DNA of 32,500 bases. Origin: Candidatus Dormiibacterota bacterium. GTDB lineage: Bacteria; Chloroflexota; Dormibacteria; Dormibacterales; Dormibacteraceae. Below the pieces are notes generated by a model, which was given only the letters and a program-made list of their open reading frames with translations, ran no database searches and had not been told where the DNA came from. The stretch covers positions 83,354-115,853 of the forward strand of contig CATPBP010000007.1 in the NCBI GenBank assembly GCA_955652675.1, written 5' to 3'. Below are positions 7,303-15,674 of this stretch, piece after piece (positions within the stretch are counted from its first letter, which is position 1; each line of letters opens with the position of its first letter). A program made the position numbers and the translations under genes.

Positions 7303-8158
7303 ACCGCTGAGGATGCCGGCCTACGGGGCCGGCGAGCTGTCTGTGCTGGACAAGCTGGAGACAACGCCTCGTCCGGCGCGCCGGTTCCCGCTCCAGGTCT
7401 GGCGAGGCGCCTGGCCGCGGCTGGCGGCGGTCGCCATCGCACTCGCCGTCTGGCAGGCGGTCGTGCTCAGCGGCTGGCGTCCCGACTATCTCCTTCCGGG
7501 TCCGGTGCCGGTACTGCGTCGGCTGGCCGCCGATCTCACCCAGCCCGTCTTCTACGGCGCCATGGCGATCACCCTGGAGAGGGCGCTCTGGGGCTTCGGC
7601 CTGGCGATCGCGCTGGGCTCCGTGGTGGGCGCCGTGGTGGCGCGAAACCGCGTGCTGCGGGCGGCGGTGGGCTCGCTGATCACCGGACTGCAGTCGATGC
7701 CCTCGATCGCCTGGTTCCCGCTCGCCATCCTCCTCTTCGGGCTCACCGAGGGCGCCATCGGCTTCGTGGTCCTCCTGGGCGCGGCTCCCGCCATCGCGAA
7801 CGGCCTGATCAGCGGCTTCGATCAGATCCCGCCGTTGCTCATCCGCTCCGGCCGGGCTATGGGTGCCAGCCGGTTCCAGCTCTTCCGCCACGTGCTGCTG
7901 CCCGCCTCTCTGCCGGCCTTTATCGGCGGGCTGAAGCAGGGCTGGGCCTTTGCCTGGAGGAGCCTGATGGCCGGGGAGCTCCTGGTCATCATCAGCAACC
8001 ACCCTTCGCTGGGCGTCCGGTTGCAGCTCGCGCGCGAGACGGCCGACGCGGAAGGCCTGCTCGCCGCCATGGTTGTTGTGCTGGCGATCGGCATGGCCGT
8101 GGAGATCCTCTTCTCGTCAGTCGACGGCACCGTCCGGCGCCGCCGGGGCCTGGCCTGA
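7292..8158 (+). CDS. ABC transporter permease (SsuC/TauC type)
   Basis: This 288-residue membrane protein has about six predicted helices, the first near residues 46-64 (LAAVAIALAVWQAVVL). The EAA-type cytoplasmic loop that contacts the ATPase is GRAMGASRFQLFRHVLLPAS near 188, followed by FIGGLKQGWAFAWRSLMAGEL, a signature of SsuC/TauC/NrtB permeases. The GTG start lies inside the ATPase gene (11-bp overlap). The stop overlaps the next start as TGATG. It would form the channel of the sulfate or sulfonate importer. Confidence 0.9.
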   Translation: MATEPLRMPAYGAGELSVLDKLETTPRPARRFPLQVWRGAWPRLAAVAIALAVWQAVVLSGWRPDYLLPGPVPVLRRLAADLTQPVFYGAMAITLERALWGFGLAIALGSVVGAVVARNRVLRAAVGSLITGLQSMPSIAWFPLAILLFGLTEGAIGFVVLLGAAPAIANGLISGFDQIPPLLIRSGRAMGASRFQLFRHVLLPASLPAFIGGLKQGWAFAWRSLMAGELLVIISNHPSLGVRLQLARETADAEGLLAAMVVVLAIGMAVEILFSSVDGTVRRRRGLA

Positions 8159-9795
8159 TGGCCGGCTTCGTGGTCTGGCTCACCGGGCTCTCCGGTGCCG
8201 GCAAGAGCACGATCGCCAGCCGGCTCTCGGAGCAGCTTGCGGCTCGCGGCCGGGTGCCGGAGCTGCTCGACGGCGACGAGGTGCGAACTCACCTCTCCAA
8301 GGGGCTGGGCTTCTCCAAGGAGGACCGTGACACCAACATCCGGCGCATCGGCTATGTGGCTCGCCTGCTGGCGCGGAACGATGCCGCCGTCATCACCGCC
8401 GCCATCTCGCCCTACCGCGACGTGCGTGACGAGGTGCGGGGGCAGACGCCGGGGTTCGTCGAGGTGTACGTCCGCTGCTCCCTCGACGAGCTGGTGCGCC
8501 GTGACGTGAAGGGCCTTTACCGCAAGGCCCTGGCCGGAGAGCTGCCCAATTTCACCGGCGTCAGCGACCCCTACGAGCCACCCCTTCAGCCAGAGGTCGT
8601 CGTCGACTCCGAGCTGGAGACGGTGGAGGAGTCCGTCGAGAAGATCCTCGAGGCGCTGGTGCGGCTGCGGCACATCGCCGGACCGGCGCCGGAGAGCGTG
8701 CCGGAGGGCGAGGAGCTAGAGCGCGCGATCGCCGAGGCGGCCCGCCTGCCGCGGCTGGAGATCGGTTCCCGCGAGCACTCCGACCTCTACCTGCTCGCGA
8801 GCGGCGGCCTGGCGCCGCTGGACGGCTTCATGGGCGAAGCCGACTACGAGGCGGTGGTGGCCGATGGCAGGCTGGCAGCCGGGGCCCCGTTCACGATCCC
8901 CGTCACGCTCCGGGTGGACGACGCGGCGACCCTGGCTGACCGCCTGGCGCTATACCGCAAAGGCCGCCCGGTCGGCGTCATCGACGTCCAGTCGACCTTC
9001 CTGACCCGGCCCGAGGTCGAGGCCGAGGCCGTCTACGGGACCTCCTCTGACGATCACCCCGGCGTCAGTCTCCTGCGCTCACTGCCTCGTCGGGCGCTGG
9101 CGGGCTCCGCCATCGCCCTGGAGGCGCCGTCCTCCGGTTTCCCGGCCAACGACCTCTCTCCGCGCCGAGTGCGGCGGATCGCCGCCGAGAGGGGCTGGCG
9201 GACCATGGTCGGCTTCCAGACCCGGAACCCGGTCCACCGCGCCCACGAATACCTGCAGAAGGTGGCGCTCGAGCTCGTCGACGGGCTGCTGCTGCATCCG
9301 CTGGTGGGCGAGACGAAGAGCGACGACACCCCGGCCGCCGTCCGAATGGCCTGCTACGAGGCGCTGCTGGCCGGCTATTACCCGCCCGACCGCGTCCTCC
9401 TCGCCACCAACCCCGCCTGGATGCGGTACGCGGGCCCGAAGGAGGCAGTGTTCCACGCCATCCTTAGGCGGAACTACGGCTGCACGCACTTCATCGTCGG
9501 CCGCGACCACGCCGGCGTGGGCAAGTTCTACGACACCTACGCCGCCCACAGGATCTTCGACCGCTACCGGCCTGGCGAGCTGGGGATCGAGATCCTGCGT
9601 TTCGAGAACAGCTTCTACTGCCGCACCTGCGGAGGCATGGCGTCAACACGGACCTGCCCGCACCCCTCCGAGCAGCACGCCTCCCTGAGCGGCACCAGGG
9701 TGCGCGAGCTCCTGGCCGAGGGGGCGCCGCTGCCGGCTGAATTCACGCGCCCCGAGGTGGCGGACGTCCTGCGCCAGCCGTTGGTGAAAGCGTGA
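8158..9795 (+). CDS. Bifunctional APS kinase - ATP sulfurylase
   Basis: This is a 545-residue fusion. Residues 1-175 are APS kinase (CysC): P-loop GLSGAGKST at 10-18, DGDEVRTHLSKGLGFS near 38, ISPYRDVRDE near 83 and DVKGLYRKAL near 117. Residues about 190-545 are homomeric ATP sulfurylase (Sat): the LAPLDGFMG N-terminal block near 221, the ATP-binding QTRNPVHRAHE near 352, GRDHAGVGKFYD near 448, and the C-terminal CGGMAS / LSGTRVREL region. Sat makes APS from sulfate and ATP, and the kinase makes PAPS. The kinase-first order resembles animal PAPS synthases. The kinase active-site motifs look intact. The gene overlaps its neighbours by 1 bp (TGATG) and 4 bp (GTGA). Confidence 0.93.
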   Translation: MAGFVVWLTGLSGAGKSTIASRLSEQLAARGRVPELLDGDEVRTHLSKGLGFSKEDRDTNIRRIGYVARLLARNDAAVITAAISPYRDVRDEVRGQTPGFVEVYVRCSLDELVRRDVKGLYRKALAGELPNFTGVSDPYEPPLQPEVVVDSELETVEESVEKILEALVRLRHIAGPAPESVPEGEELERAIAEAARLPRLEIGSREHSDLYLLASGGLAPLDGFMGEADYEAVVADGRLAAGAPFTIPVTLRVDDAATLADRLALYRKGRPVGVIDVQSTFLTRPEVEAEAVYGTSSDDHPGVSLLRSLPRRALAGSAIALEAPSSGFPANDLSPRRVRRIAAERGWRTMVGFQTRNPVHRAHEYLQKVALELVDGLLLHPLVGETKSDDTPAAVRMACYEALLAGYYPPDRVLLATNPAWMRYAGPKEAVFHAILRRNYGCTHFIVGRDHAGVGKFYDTYAAHRIFDRYRPGELGIEILRFENSFYCRTCGGMASTRTCPHPSEQHASLSGTRVRELLAEGAPLPAEFTRPEVADVLRQPLVKA

Positions 9796-11132
9796 AGTAC
9801 TACCCGCTCTTCCTGGACCTCCGCGGCCAGCGCTGCCTGGTGATCGGCGCAGGGTCACTCGCGGAGGAGAAGGTCGCCGGCCTCCATCGCTCCGGAGCCG
9901 ACGTCGAGCAGGCGGAGTCCTTCCGCCCCGGGTCGCTGGCCGGGGTGCGGCTGGTGATCGACGCGAGTGGGGACGCGGGCACCGGTGAGCTGGTCTGGGA
10001 GGAGGCGGAGCGTCTGGGGGTGCTGGTCAACGTGGTCGACGTCCCGGACCGCTGCCGCTTCATCGCGCCGGCGATCGTGGACAGGGACCCGCTGGTTGTG
10101 GCCATCTCCACCTCCGGTGAGAGCCCTTACCTGGCCTCAGCGCTGCGGGCGCGCATGGAGCGCTGGCTGGGCGCGGAGTGGGGGCCCTTCGTGAGCCTGG
10201 TCGGCCGGATCAGGCGCCAGCTACGGGGCCAGGGCATGGCCCTCTCCCAGCAGACGCCGATCTACCGGCGGCTCCTGCGCTCTCGTGCCCGCCGTCTGTT
10301 CGCCCAGGGACGGGACCTGGAGGCGACCTTCGAGGCGGCGGCCATTGCGGAGGCCGGCGACTCCAGGGCCGGCCGTGTGGCCCTGGTCGGGGCCGGCCCT
10401 GGCGATCCAGGCCTGCTCACGGTGGCCGCCCAGGAGCTGCTTTTCGAAGCCGACCTCGTGATCCACGACGCCCTCGTGGCGCCCGAGGTTCTGGCGCTCT
10501 GCGGGCCACAGACTCGGTTGGTCCACGCGGGCAAGCGCGGCGGTCGCCCGAGCGCGCGGCAGGAGGAGATCAGCGCCTCACTGATCGAGGCCGCGCGCCA
10601 GGGGCTCGACGTGGTGCGTCTCAAAGGCGGTGACCCGTTCGTCTTCGGGCGCGGTGGGGAGGAGATGGCCGCGCTTTTGGAGGCTGGGATAGAGGTCGTG
10701 GTGGTGCCTGGGGTGAGCTCGGTGCAGGCCGCCCCGGCGGCGGCCGGCATTCCCCTCACACTGCGGGGAGTGGCGTCTTCCTTCGCGGTCACCTCGCTGA
10801 AGGCGGGCGACGCCGCCGCGGCCGCCTCGCGGCTGGAAGCGCTGGCCGCCGCGGTGGACACGCTGGTCGTCCTGATGCCGCTGGCCGACCTGGACCAGCT
10901 CGGGGCTCGCCTGGCCGGCGCGCTCGGCGACCGGCCGGCCGCCCTGGTCTCGGCCGCGGGCACGCCGGAGGAGCGCGTGGTGCGGGCGCCGGTCGCCGCC
11001 GTGGCGGAGGCGGCCCGCCGAGCTCGCCTGGAAGGCCCGGCCACGCTCGTCGTGGGCGAGGTGGTGAGCTGGAGCGCCGGCCACCCGCTGGCGCCGCCGG
11101 CCCAGGTGGTCGGGGCGGGGCGCGCGGGATGA
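9792..11132 (+). CDS. cysG: Siroheme synthase: precorrin-2 dehydrogenase/ferrochelatase - uroporphyrinogen-III methyltransferase
   Basis: This 446-residue fusion makes siroheme from uroporphyrinogen III. The N-terminal domain (about 1-190) is Met8/SirC-like: CLVIGAGSLAEEKVAGL near 15 is the NAD-binding turn and NVVDVPDRCRFIAPAIVDR near 78 holds the catalytic Asp region, followed by ISTSGESPYLA. The C-terminal domain (about 196-446) is SAM-dependent SUMT: VGAGPGDPGLLT near 199, RLKGGDPFVFGRGGEE near 276 and VPGVSSVQAAPAAAGIPLT near 305. The architecture equals CysG, apart from diverged C-terminal SUMT motifs. A GTG start overlaps the sulfurylase stop. Siroheme is the cofactor of CysI, so the operon makes both enzyme and cofactor. 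Confidence 0.92.
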   Translation: MKYYPLFLDLRGQRCLVIGAGSLAEEKVAGLHRSGADVEQAESFRPGSLAGVRLVIDASGDAGTGELVWEEAERLGVLVNVVDVPDRCRFIAPAIVDRDPLVVAISTSGESPYLASALRARMERWLGAEWGPFVSLVGRIRRQLRGQGMALSQQTPIYRRLLRSRARRLFAQGRDLEATFEAAAIAEAGDSRAGRVALVGAGPGDPGLLTVAAQELLFEADLVIHDALVAPEVLALCGPQTRLVHAGKRGGRPSARQEEISASLIEAARQGLDVVRLKGGDPFVFGRGGEEMAALLEAGIEVVVVPGVSSVQAAPAAAGIPLTLRGVASSFAVTSLKAGDAAAAASRLEALAAAVDTLVVLMPLADLDQLGARLAGALGDRPAALVSAAGTPEERVVRAPVAAVAEAARRARLEGPATLVVGEVVSWSAGHPLAPPAQVVGAGRAG

Positions 11133-11260
11133 AACCGGCAGCCGCCCGGGTCCTGCGCCTCCCGCCGCGCCTGAGAACGTTCATCTGCTGGACCGAGGAC
11201 TGGCTGAAGCGCACCGTCGAAGCCCTCGACGGCGAGCGCTTCTGGTACCCCAAGGCCTGA
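11129..11260 (+). CDS. 43-residue ORF, translationally coupled end of the sulfate operon
   Basis: An ATG overlapping the siroheme synthase stop (ATGA) opens a 43-residue frame, MKPAAARVLRLPPRLRTF..., ending FWYPKA just before the terminator. The product is basic, rich in Arg and aromatic residues, with one Cys (FICWTEDW). I do not recognise the family. The same 4-bp coupling used by every other gene of the operon, and the absence of any gap before the terminator, are the arguments that it is translated. It could be a small partner of the sulfite or APS reductase, but nothing in the sequence proves it. Confidence 0.55.
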   Translation: MKPAAARVLRLPPRLRTFICWTEDWLKRTVEALDGERFWYPKA

Positions 11261-11278
11261 AGAAGAAGGAAAAGGAAT

Positions 11279-11303
11279 CCCTTCCCGCATGGGGAGGGAA
11301 GGG
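11279..11303. terminator. Bidirectional terminator between sulfate operon and acyl-CoA synthetase
   Basis: CCCTTCCC pairs with GGGAAGGG around a 9-nt loop. On the minus strand it follows the acyl-CoA synthetase stop by about 10 nt and is followed by a pyrimidine-rich tail (GATTCCTTTTCCTTCTTCT). On the plus strand it follows the 43-residue ORF by 18 nt. Confidence 0.55.
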
Positions 11304-11313
11304 CAGGCTTTCC

Positions 11314-12954
11314 TTACGCGGTCTGGATGCCTGCTTCTTTCTGGAGGCCCAGTTCTTCGATTGCGGTCTCTCGCATGCGGAACTTCTGGATCTTGCCGGT
11401 CACGGTCATCGGGAACTCGTTCACGAACTTCCAATGACGGGGGATCTTGAAGCTGGCGATCCGGCCGCGGCAATACGCCTCGAGTTCATCGCCGCTGAGC
11501 GAGGCCCCCTCGCGGAGGCGGACCCAGGCCATGACCTCCTCTCCGTACCTCTCGCTCGGGATCCCGATGACCTGAACGTCGGAGACGTCCGGGTGCCCGT
11601 AGAGAAACTCCTCGATCTCGCGGGGATAGACGTTCTCACCGCCTCGGATGATCATGTCCTTGATCCGGCCGACGATCTTGAGGTAGCCCTCCTCGTCCAT
11701 GGTTGCGAGGTCGCCGGTGTGCATCCAGCGGGCCGAGTCGATCGCCTCCTGGGTCGCCGCTTCATTGTTCCAGTAGCCGAGCATGACCATGTACCCGCGG
11801 CTGCAGAGCTCGCCCCGCTCGCCGCGGGGGACGATGCGCCGCGACTCGGGGTCGATGACCTTGATCTCGGCGTGGGGATGGACGCGGCCCACGGTCCCTA
11901 CGCGCTTTTCCAGAGGATCGTCAGTGGTGCTCTGGGTGGAGACCGGCGAGGTCTCGGTCATGCCGTAGCAGATCGTCACCTCGGTCATGTTCATCCGGGA
12001 TTGAACCTTCTTCATGACCTCCACCGGGCAGGGCGATCCGGCCATGATCCCGGTGCGCAGGGTGGAGAAGTCGAAGCGTCCGAAGTCGGGATGGTCGAGC
12101 TCGGCGATGAACATGGTGGGCACCCCGTAGAGCGCCGTGCAGCTCTCGGCCTGCACCGCCTCCATGGACGCCAGGGGGTCGAAGCCCTCGGCCGGAATGA
12201 CCATCACCGCGCCGTGCGTCGTGCAGGCCAGGTTGCCGAGCACCATGCCGAAGCAGTGATAGAAGGGCACCGGGATGCAGACCCGGTCCTTCTCGCTGTA
12301 ATTCAGGTATTCGCCGATGAAGTAGCCGTTGTTGAGGATGTTGTGGTGGGAGAGGGTCGCCCCCTTGGGAAACCCGGTGGTCCCCGACGTGTACTGGATG
12401 TTGATGGGATCGTCGAACTGCAGCTCCGCCTCGCGCTCCGCGAGATGGGTCTCGGAGACTTCGCCGGCGTCGCGCAGCAGCGCATCCCAGCCGCTCTCCA
12501 GGACCAGGGCCTCTCGCAGCTCGGGGCAGCGGCCCTTGACCTCCGCGAGCATGCCGGCATAGTCGGCTGTACGGAAGGCCTGGGCCAGGATGAGGAAACT
12601 CACGCCCGACTGGTTGAGCGCGTATTCGAGCTCGGCCGTCTTGTAGGCGGGGTTGATGTTGACCAGGATCGCCCCCATCCGTGCGGTTCCGTACTGGACA
12701 GCGATCCACTCGTACCGATTGGGCGCCCAGATCCCCACCCGGTCGCCCTTCTGCACTCCGCGTGCCATGAGTCCCCTTGCCACCCTCCCGGTCAGGTCCC
12801 AGAGCTCTTGGTAGGTGGCCCGGTATCCCTGCTGCCGGGACACCACCGCTTCGTGGTCGCCGACGCGCTCGACCGTGCGCCGCAGGTTCTCGCCGATCGT
12901 CTCTCCAAGCAGGGGCGTGCTGCTGGCGCCGTGGACGTAGGAAAGCGAGGGCAT
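11314..12954 (-). CDS. Fatty acyl-CoA synthetase (AMP-forming)
   Basis: This 546-residue ANL-superfamily ligase activates a carboxylic acid, probably a medium- or long-chain fatty acid, to its CoA thioester via an acyl-adenylate. Motifs are the P-loop-like [18 protein letters not shown] near residue 190, YGMTETSP near 335, the [20 protein letters not shown] hinge region near 415, [14 protein letters not shown] near 443 and the catalytic Lys motif [10 protein letters not shown] near the C-terminus. I chose the ATG at 12954 because AGGAGG lies 9 nt before it and the protein aligns naturally from there; the frame remains open upstream without protein character. It is a single-gene transcript, convergent with the sulfate operon and unrelated to it in function. 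Confidence 0.9.
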   Translation of the reverse strand: MPSLSYVHGASSTPLLGETIGENLRRTVERVGDHEAVVSRQQGYRATYQELWDLTGRVARGLMARGVQKGDRVGIWAPNRYEWIAVQYGTARMGAILVNINPAYKTAELEYALNQSGVSFLILAQAFRTADYAGMLAEVKGRCPELREALVLESGWDALLRDAGEVSETHLAEREAELQFDDPINIQYTSGTTGFPKGATLSHHNILNNGYFIGEYLNYSEKDRVCIPVPFYHCFGMVLGNLACTTHGAVMVIPAEGFDPLASMEAVQAESCTALYGVPTMFIAELDHPDFGRFDFSTLRTGIMAGSPCPVEVMKKVQSRMNMTEVTICYGMTETSPVSTQSTTDDPLEKRVGTVGRVHPHAEIKVIDPESRRIVPRGERGELCSRGYMVMLGYWNNEAATQEAIDSARWMHTGDLATMDEEGYLKIVGRIKDMIIRGGENVYPREIEEFLYGHPDVSDVQVIGIPSERYGEEVMAWVRLREGASLSGDELEAYCRGRIASFKIPRHWKFVNEFPMTVTGKIQKFRMRETAIEELGLQKEAGIQTA

Positions 12955-13323
12955 GGTCAAGGACCTCCTATTGACGCTGCGATGGCCACCAGCATGGCAC
13001 TGCGGGGACCTCTGCGCCAGCCTGGGCAGCCCTCTCCGCGCTCGAAAAAGCAACCGGTTGACACCGGGGCGCCATCGGTACACCGTTAGGAGTGCGATCC
13101 GTTAGCCGTGGCGCCGCAGCTCACGCAAGGTTGGCCTCCACAAGAGGCGACGGGCCCTTCAGGGGCGCGACAGACACCCACAGCGTGTCACCCGGCGGAA
13201 GCGGCGCGAGGCGGTGCCGCCAGGGTGCCGCCTCGTTTGGTCTCCAGGGCGGCGGCGGGCAGGCCTTACCGGAAGTAGCCTCTCGGTGACCCCATCAAAA
13301 GCGTTAACGTTGTCCGGTCTCCC
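12955..13323. other. Divergent intergenic region with a GC-rich hairpin
   Basis: This 369-bp gap holds the acyl-CoA synthetase ribosome binding site and probably the promoters of both flanking genes. A stem GAGGCGG (13208-13214) / CCGCCTC (13228-13234) followed by GTTTGGT resembles a weak plus-strand terminator. A TTGACA at 13058-13063 has no matching -10 at normal spacing. CCGTTAG occurs twice near 13082-13105. I see no gene and no RNA family that I recognise. Confidence 0.4.
13305..13310 (+). promoter_or_regulatory. Candidate -10 box for DUF1232-rplI-dnaB
   Basis: TAACGT, within the palindrome-like GCGTTAACGTTG, lies 13 nt upstream of the ATG at 13324. There is no clear Shine-Dalgarno, so a very short leader is likely. 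Confidence 0.3.
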
Positions 13324-13752
13324 ATGCCCGTGAACCTGGCGCGGGTCCGGACCGTGGTCCTGGAGGTGCCGCGCAACGCCAAACTCGCTTACTGTCTGCT
13401 CCGCGATCCGCGCGTGCCGGCCGCGCCCAAGGCCGCCCTCGTGGCTGCGCTGGCACTCATCGTGAGCCCGGTGGACGTGCCGGCCTGGATCCCGGTCGTC
13501 GGAGAACTGGACGCGCTGGCGCTGGGCGTGCTGGCGGTGAAGGTCTTCATCGAGGCTTGCCCCGAGCCGCTGGTCCAGGACCAGCGGGGGGCGATCAAGC
13601 GAAAGGACAGCATCGCTGACAGAGACCTGCGGCTGCTCCGAGAACTGCTGCGCCAGGAGGCGCGGTCGTTGGTAGGCCGCGTGGTACAGAGGAGGAGAGC
13701 CAGGGCCATCGCCCGCAGAAGGCCCCGCTTAGTGGAGGACGAGCCCGCTTGA
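13324..13752 (+). CDS. DUF1232 (YkvA-like) membrane protein
   Basis: This 142-residue protein has a central block matching DUF1232: DPRVPAAPKAALVAALALIVSPVDVPAWIPVVGELDALALG, in which the SP(V/I)D and P(V/L)xGxLDD-like pattern is diagnostic. Two hydrophobic segments around residues 35-50 and 58-78 suggest a membrane hairpin, followed by a basic C-terminal tail (VQRRRARAIARRRPR). The function of the family is not established. It is the first gene of a cluster with bL9 and DnaB and overlaps rplI by 4 bp (TTGA). Confidence 0.75.
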   Translation: MPVNLARVRTVVLEVPRNAKLAYCLLRDPRVPAAPKAALVAALALIVSPVDVPAWIPVVGELDALALGVLAVKVFIEACPEPLVQDQRGAIKRKDSIADRDLRLLRELLRQEARSLVGRVVQRRRARAIARRRPRLVEDEPA

Positions 13753-14198
13753 AAATTATGTTGACCAAGGACGTCGAGAACATCGGCCGGGCCGGCGAGA
13801 TCAAGGATGTCGCCGACGGCTTCGGCCGCAACTACCTGATACCTCGCAAACTGGCCGTGCTCGCGGGGCGCGGTGCGGAGGGTGAGGCTCGCCGGATTAA
13901 GGACGCCGCCGCCCGCCGCGAGTCCAAGGAGCAGGAGGCGGCCAGGGAGCTGGCCGAGGAGATCGACAACAAGACGGTCGTCGTCCGGCTCAAGGTGGGG
14001 GCCGAAGACAAGGTCTTCGGTGCCATCACGAGCGAGGACATCGCCAAAGCCATCAAGCAGCAGCACCAGGTCGAGGTCGACCGCCGGAGGATCGAGCTCA
14101 AGGAGCCGCTCAAGCAGCTTGGCGAACACAAGGTCCCATTGCGTCTTCACCGGGATGTGGAAGCCCGCGTCAATCTGATCATCACGCGGGATCGGTAG
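13749..14198 (+). CDS. rplI: Ribosomal protein bL9
   Basis: This 149-residue protein has the classic bL9 N-terminus MKIMLTKDVENIGRAGEIKDVADGFGRNYLIPRKLA, which binds 23S rRNA, a long connecting helix (EARRIKDAAARRESKEQEAARELAEEI) and a C-terminal domain ending HVRLHRDVEA-like (VPLRLHRDVEARVNLIITRD). The start is a TTG overlapping the preceding stop: only this codon gives the conserved M-K-[IV] start. In many bacteria rplI lies between rpsR and dnaB. Here the rpsF-ssb-rpsR part is missing and DUF1232 takes its place. Confidence 0.95.
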   Translation: MKIMLTKDVENIGRAGEIKDVADGFGRNYLIPRKLAVLAGRGAEGEARRIKDAAARRESKEQEAARELAEEIDNKTVVVRLKVGAEDKVFGAITSEDIAKAIKQQHQVEVDRRRIELKEPLKQLGEHKVPLRLHRDVEARVNLIITRDR

Positions 14199-14205
14199 CG
14201 CCAAC

Positions 14206-15582
14206 TTGGCGCCGATCACGTCCCCGCCTAGGCAGGAGGGACGGGTCCCGCCGCACGACCTGGAGGCCGAGACCTCGGTCCTGGGAGCGATCCTCCTCGA
14301 CCAGTCGGCCATCACCCGAGTCCTCGACTTCCTCTATCCCGAGGACTTCTACCGGGAGAACAACGGGCACCTCTACCGGGCGGCCCAGAACCTCTTTCGC
14401 GAGGGGGAGCCGATCGACAACGTCACCCTCGCGGCCGAGCTCGAGAAGCTGGGCGTCCTGGAGCGGGTGGGCGGCCGGGCGCAGCTGGCGCTGCTCCAGG
14501 AGTCGGTCCCGACCGCTGCGAACGTGGAGTACTACGGCCGGATCGTCAAGGATCGGGCCTACAAGCGCCGGCTGATAACGGCCGGCTCCCAGGTCACCGG
14601 CCTTGGCTTCGAGGAGTCGATCGACGCCGAGGAGGCGGTCAACCAGGCCCAGTCGCACGTCTACGCCATCTCAGACGATCGGGTGGGCGGCGGCATGGAA
14701 CGCCTCTACGACCTCCTCAAGCCGGCTATGGACCGCATCGATGCCCAGATGGCGGCCGGTGGGGGGGTGATCGGCATCGCGTCCGGTTTCCACGACCTGG
14801 ACCGGATGACCAACGGCTACAAGCCCTCCGACCTGATCGTGATCGCGGGCCGTCCCAGCATGGGGAAGACCTCGTTCGTGCTGAACGTCGCCTTGAACGC
14901 GGCGGTCGAGCAGCGAAAGCCCGTCGCCGTGTTCAGTCTCGAGATGTCGAAGGAACAGCTGGTAGAGCGAATGCTCTGCGAGCAGGCGAGGATCGATGCC
15001 CAGCGGCTTCACCGCGGGATGCTCAGTGACGTCGAGTACGAGCGCCTGGCGGGCGCGCTCGGGCCGCTGGGGGACGCTCCCATCTACATCGACGACTCTC
15101 CGACCCTGGACGACCTGACGCTGCGTCTCAAGTCCAGGCAGGCGCGTGCGAGGGAGGGGATCGAGATGATCGTCCTCGACTACCTCCAGCTGATGCACGG
15201 GCGAGGCCGCAGCGACGACAGCAACCGCGTCCAGGAGGTATCCGCCATCTCGCGCGGCCTGAAGTCGATCGCCCGCGAGCTGAAGGTGCCGGTCATCGCC
15301 ATCTCGCAGCTCTCGCGAGCGCCTGAGGCTCGCCCCGACAAGCGGCCCATCCTCAGTGACCTGAGGGAGAGCGGGAGCATCGAGCAGGACGCCGACATCG
15401 TCATGTTCCTTTACCGCGACGACTACTACAAGAAGGACTCGGAGAAGCCGGGGATCGCCGAGATCATCGTAGCGAAGCATCGAAACGGACCCACCGGCAC
15501 CGTCGACCTGCTCTTCAGGAAGGAGCTGACGCGCTTCGAGAACCTCGACGCTCGGCGAATGGCGCCGAGGGACGAGGGCTGA
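14206..15582 (+). CDS. dnaB: Replicative DNA helicase DnaB
   Basis: This 458-residue hexameric 5'-3' helicase acts at the replication fork. The N-terminal domain (about 15-120: PPHDLEAETSVLGAILLD onward) forms the collar that contacts primase. The RecA-like motor has Walker A GRPSMGKTS near residue 216, FSLEMSKEQL near 243, Walker B IVLDYLQLM near 324 and the arginine-finger region near the C-terminus (AKHRNGPTGTVDLLF). No intein is present. It starts at a TTG 7 nt after rplI; no better in-frame start precedes the conserved PPHDLEAE block. Its N-terminal domain is strikingly similar to that of the island protein at 27129-29204. Confidence 0.95.
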   Translation: MAPITSPPRQEGRVPPHDLEAETSVLGAILLDQSAITRVLDFLYPEDFYRENNGHLYRAAQNLFREGEPIDNVTLAAELEKLGVLERVGGRAQLALLQESVPTAANVEYYGRIVKDRAYKRRLITAGSQVTGLGFEESIDAEEAVNQAQSHVYAISDDRVGGGMERLYDLLKPAMDRIDAQMAAGGGVIGIASGFHDLDRMTNGYKPSDLIVIAGRPSMGKTSFVLNVALNAAVEQRKPVAVFSLEMSKEQLVERMLCEQARIDAQRLHRGMLSDVEYERLAGALGPLGDAPIYIDDSPTLDDLTLRLKSRQARAREGIEMIVLDYLQLMHGRGRSDDSNRVQEVSAISRGLKSIARELKVPVIAISQLSRAPEARPDKRPILSDLRESGSIEQDADIVMFLYRDDYYKKDSEKPGIAEIIVAKHRNGPTGTVDLLFRKELTRFENLDARRMAPRDEG

Positions 15583-15660
15583 GCAGTCCGATCCGGGTAT
15601 TTCCTGCCATCTCCCGGAGGCGCAATTCGGTGGATCGGGGCCAGGTGGAGGGAAGTCCTG

Positions 15661-15668
15661 TTTAATAG
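15661..15668 (+). promoter_or_regulatory. Candidate -10 box of purA (leaderless)
   Basis: TTTAATAG ends 6-8 nt before the GTG of purA. There is no Shine-Dalgarno between them, so the message probably starts at or near the start codon. The -35 is unclear. Confidence 0.4.
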
Positions 15669-15674
15669 CCTGCC

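Noticed and set aside
13058-13063. TTGACA as a -35 box for the DUF1232-rplI-dnaB cluster
   Set aside because: No acceptable -10 at 15-19 nt, and it lies about 260 bp from the gene.
11434-13089. A 551-codon open frame opposite the acyl-CoA synthetase
   Set aside because: The true gene on the minus strand has every ANL-family motif; the plus frame shows only biased low-complexity composition.
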